A stretch of 64,000 nt of DNA. Origin: Zoogloeaceae bacterium G21618-S1. Lineage in GTDB: Bacteria; Pseudomonadota; Gammaproteobacteria; Burkholderiales; Rhodocyclaceae. Positions 1 through 7,828 of the stretch are shown in pieces. The stretch covers positions 199,573 to 263,572 of the forward strand of contig JAPWHF010000008.1 in NCBI GenBank assembly GCA_027214125.1, written 5' to 3'. A program made the position numbers and the translations under genes. How positions within the stretch are numbered: the first letter of the stretch is position 1; each line of letters begins with the position of its first letter. The notes beneath the pieces are model-generated. The model searched no databases and was not told the origin of the DNA. It saw only the letters and a program-made list of their open reading frames with translations.

Positions 1-1577
1 GGCACATAGAGCCGCTGGACAAGCTTGGTGAGGGTGCTCTTGCCCGAGCCCGAGCGCCCGACGATGCCCACCACCTGCCCGGCTTCGATGGCAAAGCCGA
101 TGCCGCGCAGCACCTCGGAGCCATCGGGCCGGTAACGGAAGCGCACGGCGTCGAATTCGATCCGCCCCTGCATGGGCGGCAAGGCGGCGCGGCTGGCGGG
201 GATTTCGGAGCGGGTGTTGAGGATGTCGCCGAGCCGGGCCATGGAGATGCCGGTCTGCTGAAACTCTTGCCACATGTTGGCCAGGCGCATGATGGGCTGG
301 GCGATGCGCCCGGCGAGCATGTTGAAGGCGATGAGCCCGCCGACGGTGAGCGCGCCGTCGATGACCTGATAAGCCCCCATCCACAGGATGCCGACAGTGA
401 CCAGTTTGTTGATGAGGCCGACGCCTTCGGAGGCCCAGGTGCCGAGGCGGGTCACCCGAAAGCCCGAGGCGACGTAGCCGGCGAGCTGATTGTCCCAATG
501 GCGGGTGAACTGCGGCTCGACGGCCATGGCCTTGAGGGTGTGGATGCCACTGACCGATTCGACCAGGAAGGCCTGGTTGTCGGCCCCGCGGTTGAATTTC
601 TCGTTGAGCCGTTTGCGCAAGATAGGCGTAACCGATAGCGACAGGATGGCGTAGAGCGGGATCGAGCCGAGCACGATCCAGGTCAGCGTCGTCGAGTACC
701 ACGCCATCACGGCGAGGAACACCACCGAGAACAGCAGATCCATGACCAGGGTGAGCGCCGAGCCGGTAAGAAACTGGCGGATGTGCTCCAGTTCGCGCAC
801 CCGGGCGACCGAATCGCCCACCCGGCGGGCTTCGAAGTACGACAACGGCAGCGCCAGCAGATGTTTGAACAGGCGCGCGCCCAGCTCGACATCGATACGA
901 CTGGCGGTGTGGGCGAACAGGTAGGTGCGCAGGCCCGATAGAAGACCTTCGAACACCGTGACCACCAGCAGGCCGATGCCGATCACGGTCAGCGTGGCAT
1001 AGCCCTTGTGCACCAGCACCTTGTCCATCACCACCTGGAAGAACAGCGGCGTGACCAGCGCGAACAATTGCAGGAAGAAGGCCGCGACCAGTACCTCGGT
1101 GAGCAGCTTGCGGTACTTGACGATGGCCGGGATGAACCACGAGAAATCGAAGCGGGCCAGCTCGGCGGCCAGCGAGGCGCGCGAGGTGAGGAGCATGAGC
1201 CGCCCGCTCCAACGCGCTTCGAACGCCGCCACCGGCAGAATCTCGGGGCGCGAGGCGAGCGGATCGTGGATGAGTACGCGCTGGATGTCGTCGGGGGCGT
1301 GCTCGGCGTCGGTCTCAACCCGCGCGACAATGAAGAAACGGCCATCCTGCCCTACCGCGATTGCGGGCAACGCCATGCCATTCAGCGCAGCGAGCGAGAA
1401 GCGTCCGGCCTTGGCCTTGAGCCCCGTACTGCGCGCCGCACGCAACAACGCGGACTCGTCGACAAACGCGCCAACCGGGGCGAACTCATGCGCCAGCTGT
1501 GCCGGATCGACCGCCACGCCGTGCATCCGGGCCAGCAGCGCAAGGCATGCCAGCCCAGTATCGGTGTCTTGAGACAC
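1..1577 (-). CDS. Type I secretion ABC transporter, HlyB-like (3' end beyond window)
   Basis: Inner-membrane ATPase/permease of a type I secretion system; this family exports RTX-type proteins with a membrane-fusion protein and TolC. About 525 residues are visible. An N-terminal peptidase C39-like domain (residues 1-125) reads DTGLACLALLARMHG, with Thr where true C39 peptidases have the catalytic Cys, so it is probably a non-cleaving substrate-docking domain as in HlyB. A six-helix exporter domain follows (about 150-430), then the nucleotide-binding domain with Walker A GRSGSGKST near residue 510. The frame runs off the window edge before the signature and Walker B motifs. The GTG start at 1577 is chosen because AGAGG lies 6 nt upstream and the frame meets a stop at 1604-1602 with no ATG between. 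The partner genes, if any, lie to the left. Confidence 0.9.
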   Translation of the reverse strand, partial: MSQDTDTGLACLALLARMHGVAVDPAQLAHEFAPVGAFVDESALLRAARSTGLKAKAGRFSLAALNGMALPAIAVGQDGRFFIVARVETDAEHAPDDIQRVLIHDPLASRPEILPVAAFEARWSGRLMLLTSRASLAAELARFDFSWFIPAIVKYRKLLTEVLVAAFFLQLFALVTPLFFQVVMDKVLVHKGYATLTVIGIGLLVVTVFEGLLSGLRTYLFAHTASRIDVELGARLFKHLLALPLSYFEARRVGDSVARVRELEHIRQFLTGSALTLVMDLLFSVVFLAVMAWYSTTLTWIVLGSIPLYAILSLSVTPILRKRLNEKFNRGADNQAFLVESVSGIHTLKAMAVEPQFTRHWDNQLAGYVASGFRVTRLGTWASEGVGLINKLVTVGILWMGAYQVIDGALTVGGLIAFNMLAGRIAQPIMRLANMWQEFQQTGISMARLGDILNTRSEIPASRAALPPMQGRIEFDAVRFRYRPDGSEVLRGIGFAIEAGQVVGIVGRSGSGKSTLTKLVQRLYV

Positions 1578-2109
1578 TCTGACCTCTGTGATTTTTTTGT
1601 TTTAGATCGCCTGCATGCAGACAAGAGCAGCTAGGATATCGACATATTTACACCGATACAATTACTCTAAAGTCATACGCAAATTGACTGGCAAAAAATA
1701 ATTGCTTTGCACAATGGCCGGACGATTCACAACACAACGGCGAGTCAACGCCCAATGCATCCAAGCAGAAAGACCGGACTCCGAGTGATGGGCCAACACT
1801 TTCTCTAGCACCCAAACAACAGCACGCCAAAGAAGCCTGCACTGATATCCACTGCTCACAAAAACGCGTCTTCCACGCACCGTCGAAAAAACTTACACAT
1901 CGCAGCCCCCCGCAGCACGGCAATTCAAGACATTGGCATCAAGCAGTTGATTTGCATGGTTTATGCAAACGCGGTACGACTATTGCTTATCAAACGTCGC
2001 CGGTCGCCAGGCAACAGGGCGCCGCACCCCCGACTTTTTTACCCAACATCAATTTGCACCGCCAAACACCTGTGGCGACGAGTTCGCCAGTTTGCACAAA
2101 GGACGCTTC
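1578..2109. other. Intergenic region between divergent genes
   Basis: No convincing gene. The stretch is clearly more AT-rich than its neighbours, with several A/T runs, and separates the secretion ATPase (leftward) from the PEP-CTERM protease (rightward). It probably holds both promoters. AAAGGA at 2098-2103 is the ribosome binding site of the rightward gene. Open frames in it have cysteine-rich, unprotein-like translations. Confidence 0.6.
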
Positions 2110-2970
2110 ATGAAGAAAAAACTGCTCGCATCGGCCGCTGTTGCGCTCACCGTGTCCGCCACCCCGGCATTCGCCCTGCCGGGTTTCGATATCGTCATCA
2201 ACTTCCTCGGCACGGGTGACACCCAGCCGACCTGGGGAACGGGCACACCGACCGATTTCTCGCAGATCCAGAAAGACGCATTCGAAAGCGCGGCACAGTT
2301 CTGGGAGAGCAAGATCTCTGGTTACCAGGGCAGCATCAGCATCCCGACCTTCACGATCACCGCCGCTTTTGCGCCCGAAGACGGCGAATTCAATTCGCTG
2401 GCATACGCAGCGCCCGACGCAACCTTGACCCAGGATGGCTATACCCTCCCGACCACCGGCTACATGCAGTTCGACGCCCAAGACTGGGGCCCGGGCGACA
2501 CCCCCTTCACCCGCGGCGAACTCCTGCTTCAGGAATTCATCGACTCCGTTCAGCACGAAATGGCCCACGCCCTCGGCTTCGGCACCTTGTTCACTGACAA
2601 CGGAGTTGCCACCGGCAACCAATACACCGGCGCACTTGCGGTCGCCGCATTCAATCAGGAGTTCGGCCAGAACGCCTCCAGCATCCTGCTTGAAAACGGC
2701 GGTGGTCACTGGTCGGAGTGCTGGCGCGCGCAGGCCAATGGCAATCAGAACTGCATCGATGATCAAAACGACCCCAATGCCACCAACGATCTTGAACTGA
2801 TGACACCGTACGCGGTCGCAAATGCGACATTCAGCAACACCACCCTCGCCGCCTTCCAAGACATCGGCTACGCCACGGTGAGCCCGGTACCGGAACCCGA
2901 AACCTGGCTGATGATGCTTACCGGCCTGGCCGGGCTTGGTGCTGTGAGCCGTCGCCGCCGCGCAGTCTGA
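2110..2970 (+). CDS. PEP-CTERM protein with leishmanolysin-like (M8) metalloprotease motifs
   Basis: 286-residue exported protein. Residues 1-22 (MKKKLLASAA...PAFA) are a signal peptide. The C-terminus has a PEP-CTERM sorting signal: VPEPE at 260-264, a hydrophobic stretch, then RRRR at 281-284, which in other bacteria is processed by an exosortase. Between them sit the marks of a metzincin: HEMAHALGF (zinc ligands H149 and H153, catalytic E150), a distant third ligand in GGGHWSECW (H200), and a Met-turn in ELMTPYAV (M231) followed by the LAAFQDIGY pattern. This arrangement is typical of peptidase family M8. ATG 2110 is chosen over upstream in-frame starts because AAAGGA precedes it and the signal peptide begins there. 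Substrate unknown; the protease call is from motifs only. Confidence 0.85.
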   Translation: MKKKLLASAAVALTVSATPAFALPGFDIVINFLGTGDTQPTWGTGTPTDFSQIQKDAFESAAQFWESKISGYQGSISIPTFTITAAFAPEDGEFNSLAYAAPDATLTQDGYTLPTTGYMQFDAQDWGPGDTPFTRGELLLQEFIDSVQHEMAHALGFGTLFTDNGVATGNQYTGALAVAAFNQEFGQNASSILLENGGGHWSECWRAQANGNQNCIDDQNDPNATNDLELMTPYAVANATFSNTTLAAFQDIGYATVSPVPEPETWLMMLTGLAGLGAVSRRRRAV

Positions 2971-3060
2971 GCGCGTTGCCCGGCTTGCGGTGCGTGGAAC
3001 ATATCCCGCACGCCGCAAGCCGTCCCTGCCCTGCCCCCCGTGCCGTCCAAGGACTTTCTA

Positions 3061-3621
3061 TTGCCACTGACACGCATTGCCCACTGCTTGGTTTTTCTTT
3101 GGGCCTGCAGCCTGCTGTTTGGCGCTGGTTCCGCGCTGCAAGCGAGCAGCATGAATGACTGGAACCTGGGCCCGGATCCTGCCGCGACCATCCTCAGCTT
3201 CGACGTCTCGGGCGGCCAGCGCCCGCGCTCGGCCGAAGGGCCGCTCCTTGAAATCTCCGCCTCCGGCGCCGCCAGCGCACGCGCCCGACAGCCCGGCCAG
3301 CCCCGCGTGACGGTGCAGCTCTCCGCCAAGGAACTTGCCGCGCTGCTCGACACCGTCGTCACCAAACTCGGCGCACTTGAGATCGACGCCGACGCGATTC
3401 ACGCCGCCATCGCGGCGACCGACAAACCCGCAATGCGGATCGCCGACGCATCAACCACCTCGCTCACCCTGACGCTGGCCGACAAACACCGCAACATCTC
3501 GATCTATGCGCTTCCGCAACAGGCCAGCCGGCACCCCAACATCGCCGCGCTACAACGCTTCCACGAGATTGCCCGCCGCTTGCGCGAAAAAGCCGCTGCA
3601 CTCAATGCACCGGCAAAATAA
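3061..3621 (+). CDS. Hypothetical secreted protein, TTG start
   Basis: Not recognised. A hydrophobic N-terminal segment (CLVFLWACSLLFGAGSALQA) looks like a signal peptide, so the mature protein of about 160 residues is probably periplasmic. The rest is soluble, with alternating beta-like stretches (LTLTLADKHRNISIYAL) and a charged C-terminal helix (FHEIARRLREKAAALN). I place the start at TTG 3061 because AAGGA at 3049-3053 is 7 nt upstream; GTG 3040 is in frame but has no ribosome binding site. It lies 90 bases after the PEP-CTERM protease and could be cotranscribed with it, though there is no overlap to prove it. Confidence 0.6.
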   Translation: MPLTRIAHCLVFLWACSLLFGAGSALQASSMNDWNLGPDPAATILSFDVSGGQRPRSAEGPLLEISASGAASARARQPGQPRVTVQLSAKELAALLDTVVTKLGALEIDADAIHAAIAATDKPAMRIADASTTSLTLTLADKHRNISIYALPQQASRHPNIAALQRFHEIARRLREKAAALNAPAK

Positions 3622-3879
3622 CGCCGGTTCGTCGACGGCTGTGCGCCACGCAAAAAAATGGGCGGCAATCCCTTTGCCGCCCGCCTGACGACCGACACCA
3701 CGCAAACCATCACGCGGCCAATCGTTCGCCATGACGTGCACGCCCCCTACTCAACAAACGACCTCGTCAATGGCGTCTTCGAGCGTTCACCAAGAATTGC
3801 CCGTGGCAAAATCCGGGGTCATCAACGAACAAGCTCGAACGCCTACCGGGCGTCTTCGCGCATTGCGCGCGACCTCCCA

Positions 3880-4317
3880 ATGCTTTTCATCATATTTATA
3901 ACGGCAGTCTTTGCCCTCGGCCCGGTCCTCATTCTCGGCGGCATGTACCTCTGGGACCGGCAGAGAAGCAAAACCGTCACCGTTGAGCCGTGGCCCGAAC
4001 ACACGCCGGACTCAGCTCTGGCGCCTGCTCGCAAGCATCACGACATTGAACCGTTGTCGCGCGAGCAGATGGAAAAGGGCTGGACGCCAACCCGAACGCG
4101 CAGCAGTACGGTGTTAGTCGGCCTTGCGCTGTGCTTCTTTGGCATGGGGGTCAATGATTGGTTTTTCCCCAAGGGGCCGCCATCGCGGACCCTGCTACGA
4201 CTGATCTTCGATGCGGCCCACCCCTACTTTGGTGCGCAAAGCATGGCGGTGGCTTGCTGGATCTGCGCTGGCGCGCTGGTGGCGATAAGTCTGGTGGCCC
4301 GGCAATCGAACGACTGA
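3880..4317 (+). CDS. Hypothetical inner-membrane protein
   Basis: Not recognised. About 145 residues with three predicted membrane segments: residues 1-22 (MLFIIFITAVFALGPVLILG), one around TVLVGLALCFFGMGV, and a C-terminal one (MAVACWICAGALVAISLVA). A polar linker lies after the first. The frame is open for 74 codons upstream of ATG 3880, but that part has no protein-like character, so the start at the first membrane helix is preferred although no strong ribosome binding site is visible. It ends 53 bases before the convergent LysE-family gene. Confidence 0.5.
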   Translation: MLFIIFITAVFALGPVLILGGMYLWDRQRSKTVTVEPWPEHTPDSALAPARKHHDIEPLSREQMEKGWTPTRTRSSTVLVGLALCFFGMGVNDWFFPKGPPSRTLLRLIFDAAHPYFGAQSMAVACWICAGALVAISLVARQSND

Positions 4318-4370
4318 CGGGCGGCCAAAATCAGCATGCCGCCTTGCTTCCAGAGCGGCGTTCGCCGCGA

Positions 4371-4985
4371 TCAATGCCTGGACGTCGCCGCCAGTAGTGC
4401 GCCCGCAGTCACAAACAAGCCCCCGAACACCCGGTTCTGCAGGCGTTGCGCCCGCACGTCGGCGAGCCACGGGCGAAACCGGGTGGCGAGCAGCGAATAG
4501 CACGACATGACAAATACATCGACCACCACGGTGGTGGCGCACAGGATGAAGAACTGCAGCCACTGGTTCCCGGCCGGGTCGATGAACTGTGGCACCAGCG
4601 CGGCCATGAAGATGATGGCTTTCGGGTTGGTGAGGTTGATCAGCACGGCGGTGCGGAACAGGTGCTTGACCTCGATCGCAGTGGTGGTCGACACCGGCTT
4701 GCCCGCGCTGCGCCATTTCTGAATACCCAGCCAGATCAGGTAGGCCGCGCCGCAGATTTTCAAAATCAGAAACGCCGTCGCCGAGGTGGCCAGCACCGCG
4801 CCCAGACCGGCTGCGACAATGGCCAACTGGATGACCAGCGCCACCTGCAGGCCGGCGATTGTCTGGAGTGACATCCGGTAGCCGTGGCGCAGGCCGACGC
4901 TCATGGTCACCACGGCGCCGGGGCCCGGGGTGACCGAGATGACGATCGATGCGACCAGAAAGGCCAGCCAGATGTGCCATGCCAT
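4371..4985 (-). CDS. LysE/RhtB-family amino-acid exporter
   Basis: 204-residue inner-membrane protein of the LysE/RhtB exporter family, whose characterised members export amino acids or related metabolites. The N-terminal family signature SVTPGPGAVV is present, as are the mid-protein motifs GAAYLIWLGI and LTNPKAIIF. About six hydrophobic segments span the protein. GGAG lies upstream of the ATG. Divergent from the GST gene, 78 bases apart. Its substrate cannot be told from sequence. A second LysE-type gene lies within 1 kb on the other strand; the two are clearly diverged rather than a recent duplication. Confidence 0.88.
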   Translation of the reverse strand: MAWHIWLAFLVASIVISVTPGPGAVVTMSVGLRHGYRMSLQTIAGLQVALVIQLAIVAAGLGAVLATSATAFLILKICGAAYLIWLGIQKWRSAGKPVSTTTAIEVKHLFRTAVLINLTNPKAIIFMAALVPQFIDPAGNQWLQFFILCATTVVVDVFVMSCYSLLATRFRPWLADVRAQRLQNRVFGGLFVTAGALLAATSRH

Positions 4986-5063
4986 GCGTGCTACTCCAAA
5001 ATTTTCAGTTGCCGAATCGTCGGCTCGCCTTCAACAATGCACCGAAGCTCAATGGAGAACAAG

Positions 5064-5699
5064 ATGCTGACTGTTTATGGTTGCCCCAACTCCCGTTCGC
5101 TGCGCGCCGTGTGGGCGCTTGAAGAAGCGGGAGCCGACTACGACTATGTGTTCGTCAATTTGTTCAAGGGGGCCGGGCGCGCGCCCGATTTTCTGGCCAT
5201 CAACCCCGGCGGCAAGGTGCCCGCGCTTCGTCTGGAAGACGGCAGCATTGTCACCGAGACCGGCGCGATCGCGCTGTGGGCGGCCGAGCGTTTTCCTGCC
5301 TCCGGCCTGTTGCCGGCCGACGCATCCGAGCGGGCACAGGCTTACCGGTGGTTGTGCTTCGGCCTGACCGAGCTGGACCAGGCGCTGTGGACCATCGCCA
5401 AGCACCGTTTTGCGTTGCCCGAAAAACGCCGTGTGCCGGCCATCGAAGATACGGCGCGTTGGGAATTCGAGAAGGCAGCCGCCTTACTCTCGGCCCGCCT
5501 TGAAGCCTGGTCATGGCTGGCCGGCGCGCATTTCAGCATTGCTGACATCATTGCCAGCCACTGCCTGGCATGGGCGAAATCAGCCAAACTGTCTCTGGAG
5601 GGCAGCACGCTGCCGGCCTATCTTGAACGCTGTCTGGCACGCCCGGCGGCACAACGCGCGCTGGCGCGCGAAGCCGCTGCAAAAGGTAAAGCCCAATGA
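5064..5699 (+). CDS. Glutathione S-transferase family protein
   Basis: 211-residue cytosolic GST-fold protein. The N-terminal thioredoxin-like domain (1-80) has MLTVYGCPNSRSLRAVWALEE, followed by the glutathione-site NPGGKVPALRLEDG and the ETGAIALWAAE segment; the helical domain follows, with the usual W..G..FSIADI motif (WLAGAHFSIADII). The substrate class cannot be assigned. ATG 5064 is preferred over ATG 5052 because GGAG (5054-5057) is correctly spaced for it. The stop overlaps the start of the next gene by 4 bases (ATGA), so the GST and the LysE-family exporter are translationally coupled and may act in one export or detoxification task (inference). Confidence 0.85.
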   Translation: MLTVYGCPNSRSLRAVWALEEAGADYDYVFVNLFKGAGRAPDFLAINPGGKVPALRLEDGSIVTETGAIALWAAERFPASGLLPADASERAQAYRWLCFGLTELDQALWTIAKHRFALPEKRRVPAIEDTARWEFEKAAALLSARLEAWSWLAGAHFSIADIIASHCLAWAKSAKLSLEGSTLPAYLERCLARPAAQRALAREAAAKGKAQ

Positions 5700-6313
5700 C
5701 ACCGACCACCGCACTGGCCCTGGCGGGTGCAGTTTTTGTTCTGGCGGTCACGCCTGGCCCGGCCGTCGCCAGTATCACCGCGCGCACGCTGGGCGCGGGT
5801 CTGGGCGCGGCGCTGTGGCATGTGGCCGGCATCGCGATGGGCGACATCGTGCTCATCGCACTGGCCTGTCTGGGCATGAGCACGCTGGCGCAACACTACG
5901 GCGAGGTGTTTCTTGCGGTGAAATGGATCGGCGCGGCCTATCTGATCTGGCTCGGCATTGGTGCCTTTCGCAGCGACGACACGCCGCCGGCCGAATTGCC
6001 GATCCGCCCGCCGACCGGTCACCACAAGGACGCGCTTGCCGGATTGTTGACCACACTGGGCAACCCGAAGCCGATCCTGTTTTATGCGGCGTTTTTGCCG
6101 ACGTTTGTGGATCTGGCCAACATCACCGCCGTCGACTTTGTGCTGGTGTGTGCCATCGCCTGCTCGATGGTCTTCATCGTGCTGGCTGGCTATGCCCTGC
6201 TGGCCGCGCGGGCGCGCCGCTTGTTGCGCGACCGCCGCACCGTGCGCGCCATGAACCGGGCCTCAGGCGCGGTGCTGGTCGGTACTGGCGTGGTCATTGC
6301 CAGCCGGAGCTAG
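5696..6313 (+). CDS. LysE/RhtB-family exporter
   Basis: 205-residue inner-membrane exporter of the LysE family with AVTPGPAVASITA near the N-terminus, GAAYLIWLGIGAFR and LGNPKPILFYAAFLP in the middle, and about six hydrophobic segments. Its ATG overlaps the stop of the upstream GST gene (ATGA), so the two form an operon. Its 3' end overlaps the 3' end of the convergent YiiX-like gene by 51 bases, an unusual antisense overlap of two coding ends. Confidence 0.88.
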   Translation: MTPTTALALAGAVFVLAVTPGPAVASITARTLGAGLGAALWHVAGIAMGDIVLIALACLGMSTLAQHYGEVFLAVKWIGAAYLIWLGIGAFRSDDTPPAELPIRPPTGHHKDALAGLLTTLGNPKPILFYAAFLPTFVDLANITAVDFVLVCAIACSMVFIVLAGYALLAARARRLLRDRRTVRAMNRASGAVLVGTGVVIASRS

Positions 6314-7114
6314 TGCCGGTTCGGCTGGCGGCTCGTGCGACACACAGGGCTTGCCCCAAACAACGCTTTGGTAGTCAAAGCCCCCTTCGATCGTCGGCTT
6401 GATGATCGCAAAATAGGGGGAGATATCAAAGTCTCGCGGAGTGAACAGACTGTGGTGGCGCGCCCGCAGCACCTCGGTTTCGCAGGTGTTGCAATGCGCC
6501 GGGTCGCCCGGGCGCGATGGCCGGGTATATACGGCGGGCAGAATCGGGTACCCGATGCTCTGAAAGGCCTGGGCAATCAAGGTGGAGCAAATCGCGCGGG
6601 TCGGCTCACCACTGCCCATTGACAGCAGATTGCGCCGAAAACGCGTCGGCACCGGCGGCGTTGGCAGCAGGTAACGCACCAGATCAAAAATGTTCTTGAG
6701 GTCGTACTGGTGGCCGATACGCGCCACCGCGAAGTCGATCAGCGCCAGTCGGTCGGTGTCTGTCAGCCCCACCGGGCGACAGATACGGGTGTGCATGCCA
6801 TCGTATTTCGACAGCGACACTGCCACCACGCCGTGCTCGGTGTCGGCCTCAATCAAGACCCGCGGATCGCTGTCCGGGCCGGTCACCACGCCGGGGCCGA
6901 TATACAGCGCCGCATGCGACCAGGTCGACTGGGTGAGGTACTTGATGGCGGCGCTGATGCGCCGGTTGCCTTCGACCAGCAGGATGTCGCCCGGCAACAG
7001 CGTTTGCTGCAAACGCGCACCTGAATGCGTGGCCAACGGCGTGTAGGACGGCAACTCGGCATTGAGATAGCCCGCCAGCAGTCGGCCGATGCCTCGCAGT
7101 ATCCGGTTTGCCAT
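6263..7114 (-). CDS. YiiX/YebB-like NlpC/P60-superfamily protein
   Basis: 283-residue protein of the permuted papain-like (YiiX/YebB) group. PGDILLVEGN opens the domain; TWSHAALYIG carries the likely catalytic His, and ICSTLIAQAF carries the likely catalytic Cys, in the permuted order typical of this group (His before Cys). Members are lipid or amide hydrolases of largely unknown substrate. No signal peptide or lipobox is visible, so it is probably cytosolic or membrane-associated through the amphipathic N-terminus. GGGGAG precedes the ATG. The C-terminal ~17 codons overlap the 3' end of the convergent LysE-type gene. Confidence 0.75.
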   Translation of the reverse strand: MANRILRGIGRLLAGYLNAELPSYTPLATHSGARLQQTLLPGDILLVEGNRRISAAIKYLTQSTWSHAALYIGPGVVTGPDSDPRVLIEADTEHGVVAVSLSKYDGMHTRICRPVGLTDTDRLALIDFAVARIGHQYDLKNIFDLVRYLLPTPPVPTRFRRNLLSMGSGEPTRAICSTLIAQAFQSIGYPILPAVYTRPSRPGDPAHCNTCETEVLRARHHSLFTPRDFDISPYFAIIKPTIEGGFDYQSVVWGKPCVSHEPPAEPALAPAGNDHASTDQHRA

Positions 7115-7143
7115 CGACTCCCCTTTGGCTCAGGCGCACGCGG

Positions 7144-7563
7144 TCACATTACAACGGATCGCACCACTCTGACGAACGCCGAGGCGCCGCTGCGACGGCG
7201 TCGCCCGGCGTGTCGCACCACCCGCAATCGGCGACGAACCGCGGGGTGGGCGAGCGCGGCGGTCACCGGTAGACGCAAACCGCCTCGCCAGCGCTCCTGC
7301 GGCAATTCCCCCTCTTGCTGTCGCACCCAAAGCTGACGATGCATCACCGCCATCAACACGGCCTGCACCGCCATCGCCACACCGGCGACGACAAACAGCA
7401 CCCAGGCCTGGCTTTCGGCCAGAGCGGGATGCAATACATCGCCAAAGATGGCAATCAGCAAGGCGACCAGAAAATTGACTACGGCCACCAGGCCGGCGGC
7501 GGCAATCGCCAGCGGCCAGAGTTTCTCCAGCGTGGCTTTGGACGGCTGTTCGGTGGGTGGCAT
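7144..7563 (-). CDS. Hypothetical membrane protein
   Basis: Not recognised. About 139 residues with two clear hydrophobic helices (LAIAAAGLVAVVNFLVALLI and AWVLFVVAGVAMAVQAVLMA) and an arginine-rich C-terminal tail that would lie in the cytoplasm. Start placed at ATG 7563, because GGAG sits 7 nt upstream; ATG 7569 is in frame but has the GGAG almost on top of it. It ends 29 bases upstream of the YiiX-like gene on the same strand and could be its operon leader. Confidence 0.5.
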   Translation of the reverse strand: MPPTEQPSKATLEKLWPLAIAAAGLVAVVNFLVALLIAIFGDVLHPALAESQAWVLFVVAGVAMAVQAVLMAVMHRQLWVRQQEGELPQERWRGGLRLPVTAALAHPAVRRRLRVVRHAGRRRRSGASAFVRVVRSVVM

Positions 7564-7781
7564 GGGCATGCTCCACGGTCATCGCTTGGTCTTTGTCAGA
7601 GGCCGCGTCGGGAGGTAGGTTCCCGCCGAAGCGGCAGGCACGCGATCAGTCGTGCGGGGATCCGCATTCAGGGCCGGAAAAGTCCGTCTCTACGAAGGGC
7701 CTTGAACGGTGGGGCCGGATTCATCCGGCCACAGCCGGTCAAACCCGATATCAATCCAAGGCACCGCCAAGCACCGAAAAG

Positions 7782-7809
7782 AACAAAGCCGCCCGAAGGC
7801 GGCCTTGTT
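7782..7809 (-). terminator. Rho-independent terminator after ilvD
   Basis: A GCCGCC/GGCGGC stem extended by AACAA/TTGTT arms around a CGAA loop lies 20 bases past the ilvD stop. Read on the minus strand the hairpin is followed by T-containing sequence, as expected for the leftward ilvD transcript. Confidence 0.7.
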
Positions 7810-7828
7810 GGTAAAGCGCAAACCCCGA

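Noticed and set aside
1648-1923. 91-codon minus-strand frame in the first intergenic region
   Set aside because: Cys/Trp-rich translation without domains, no ribosome binding site, AT-rich promoter-like DNA.
2073-2088. Sigma-54-like match TGGCGACGAGTTCGCC before the PEP-CTERM protease
   Set aside because: GG/GC spacing fits, but the start site would fall on the ribosome binding site, leaving about an 11-base leader, and the -12 element is poor.
1990-3018. 342-codon minus-strand open frame over the PEP-CTERM protease
   Set aside because: Antisense to a gene with signal peptide, catalytic motif and sorting tail.
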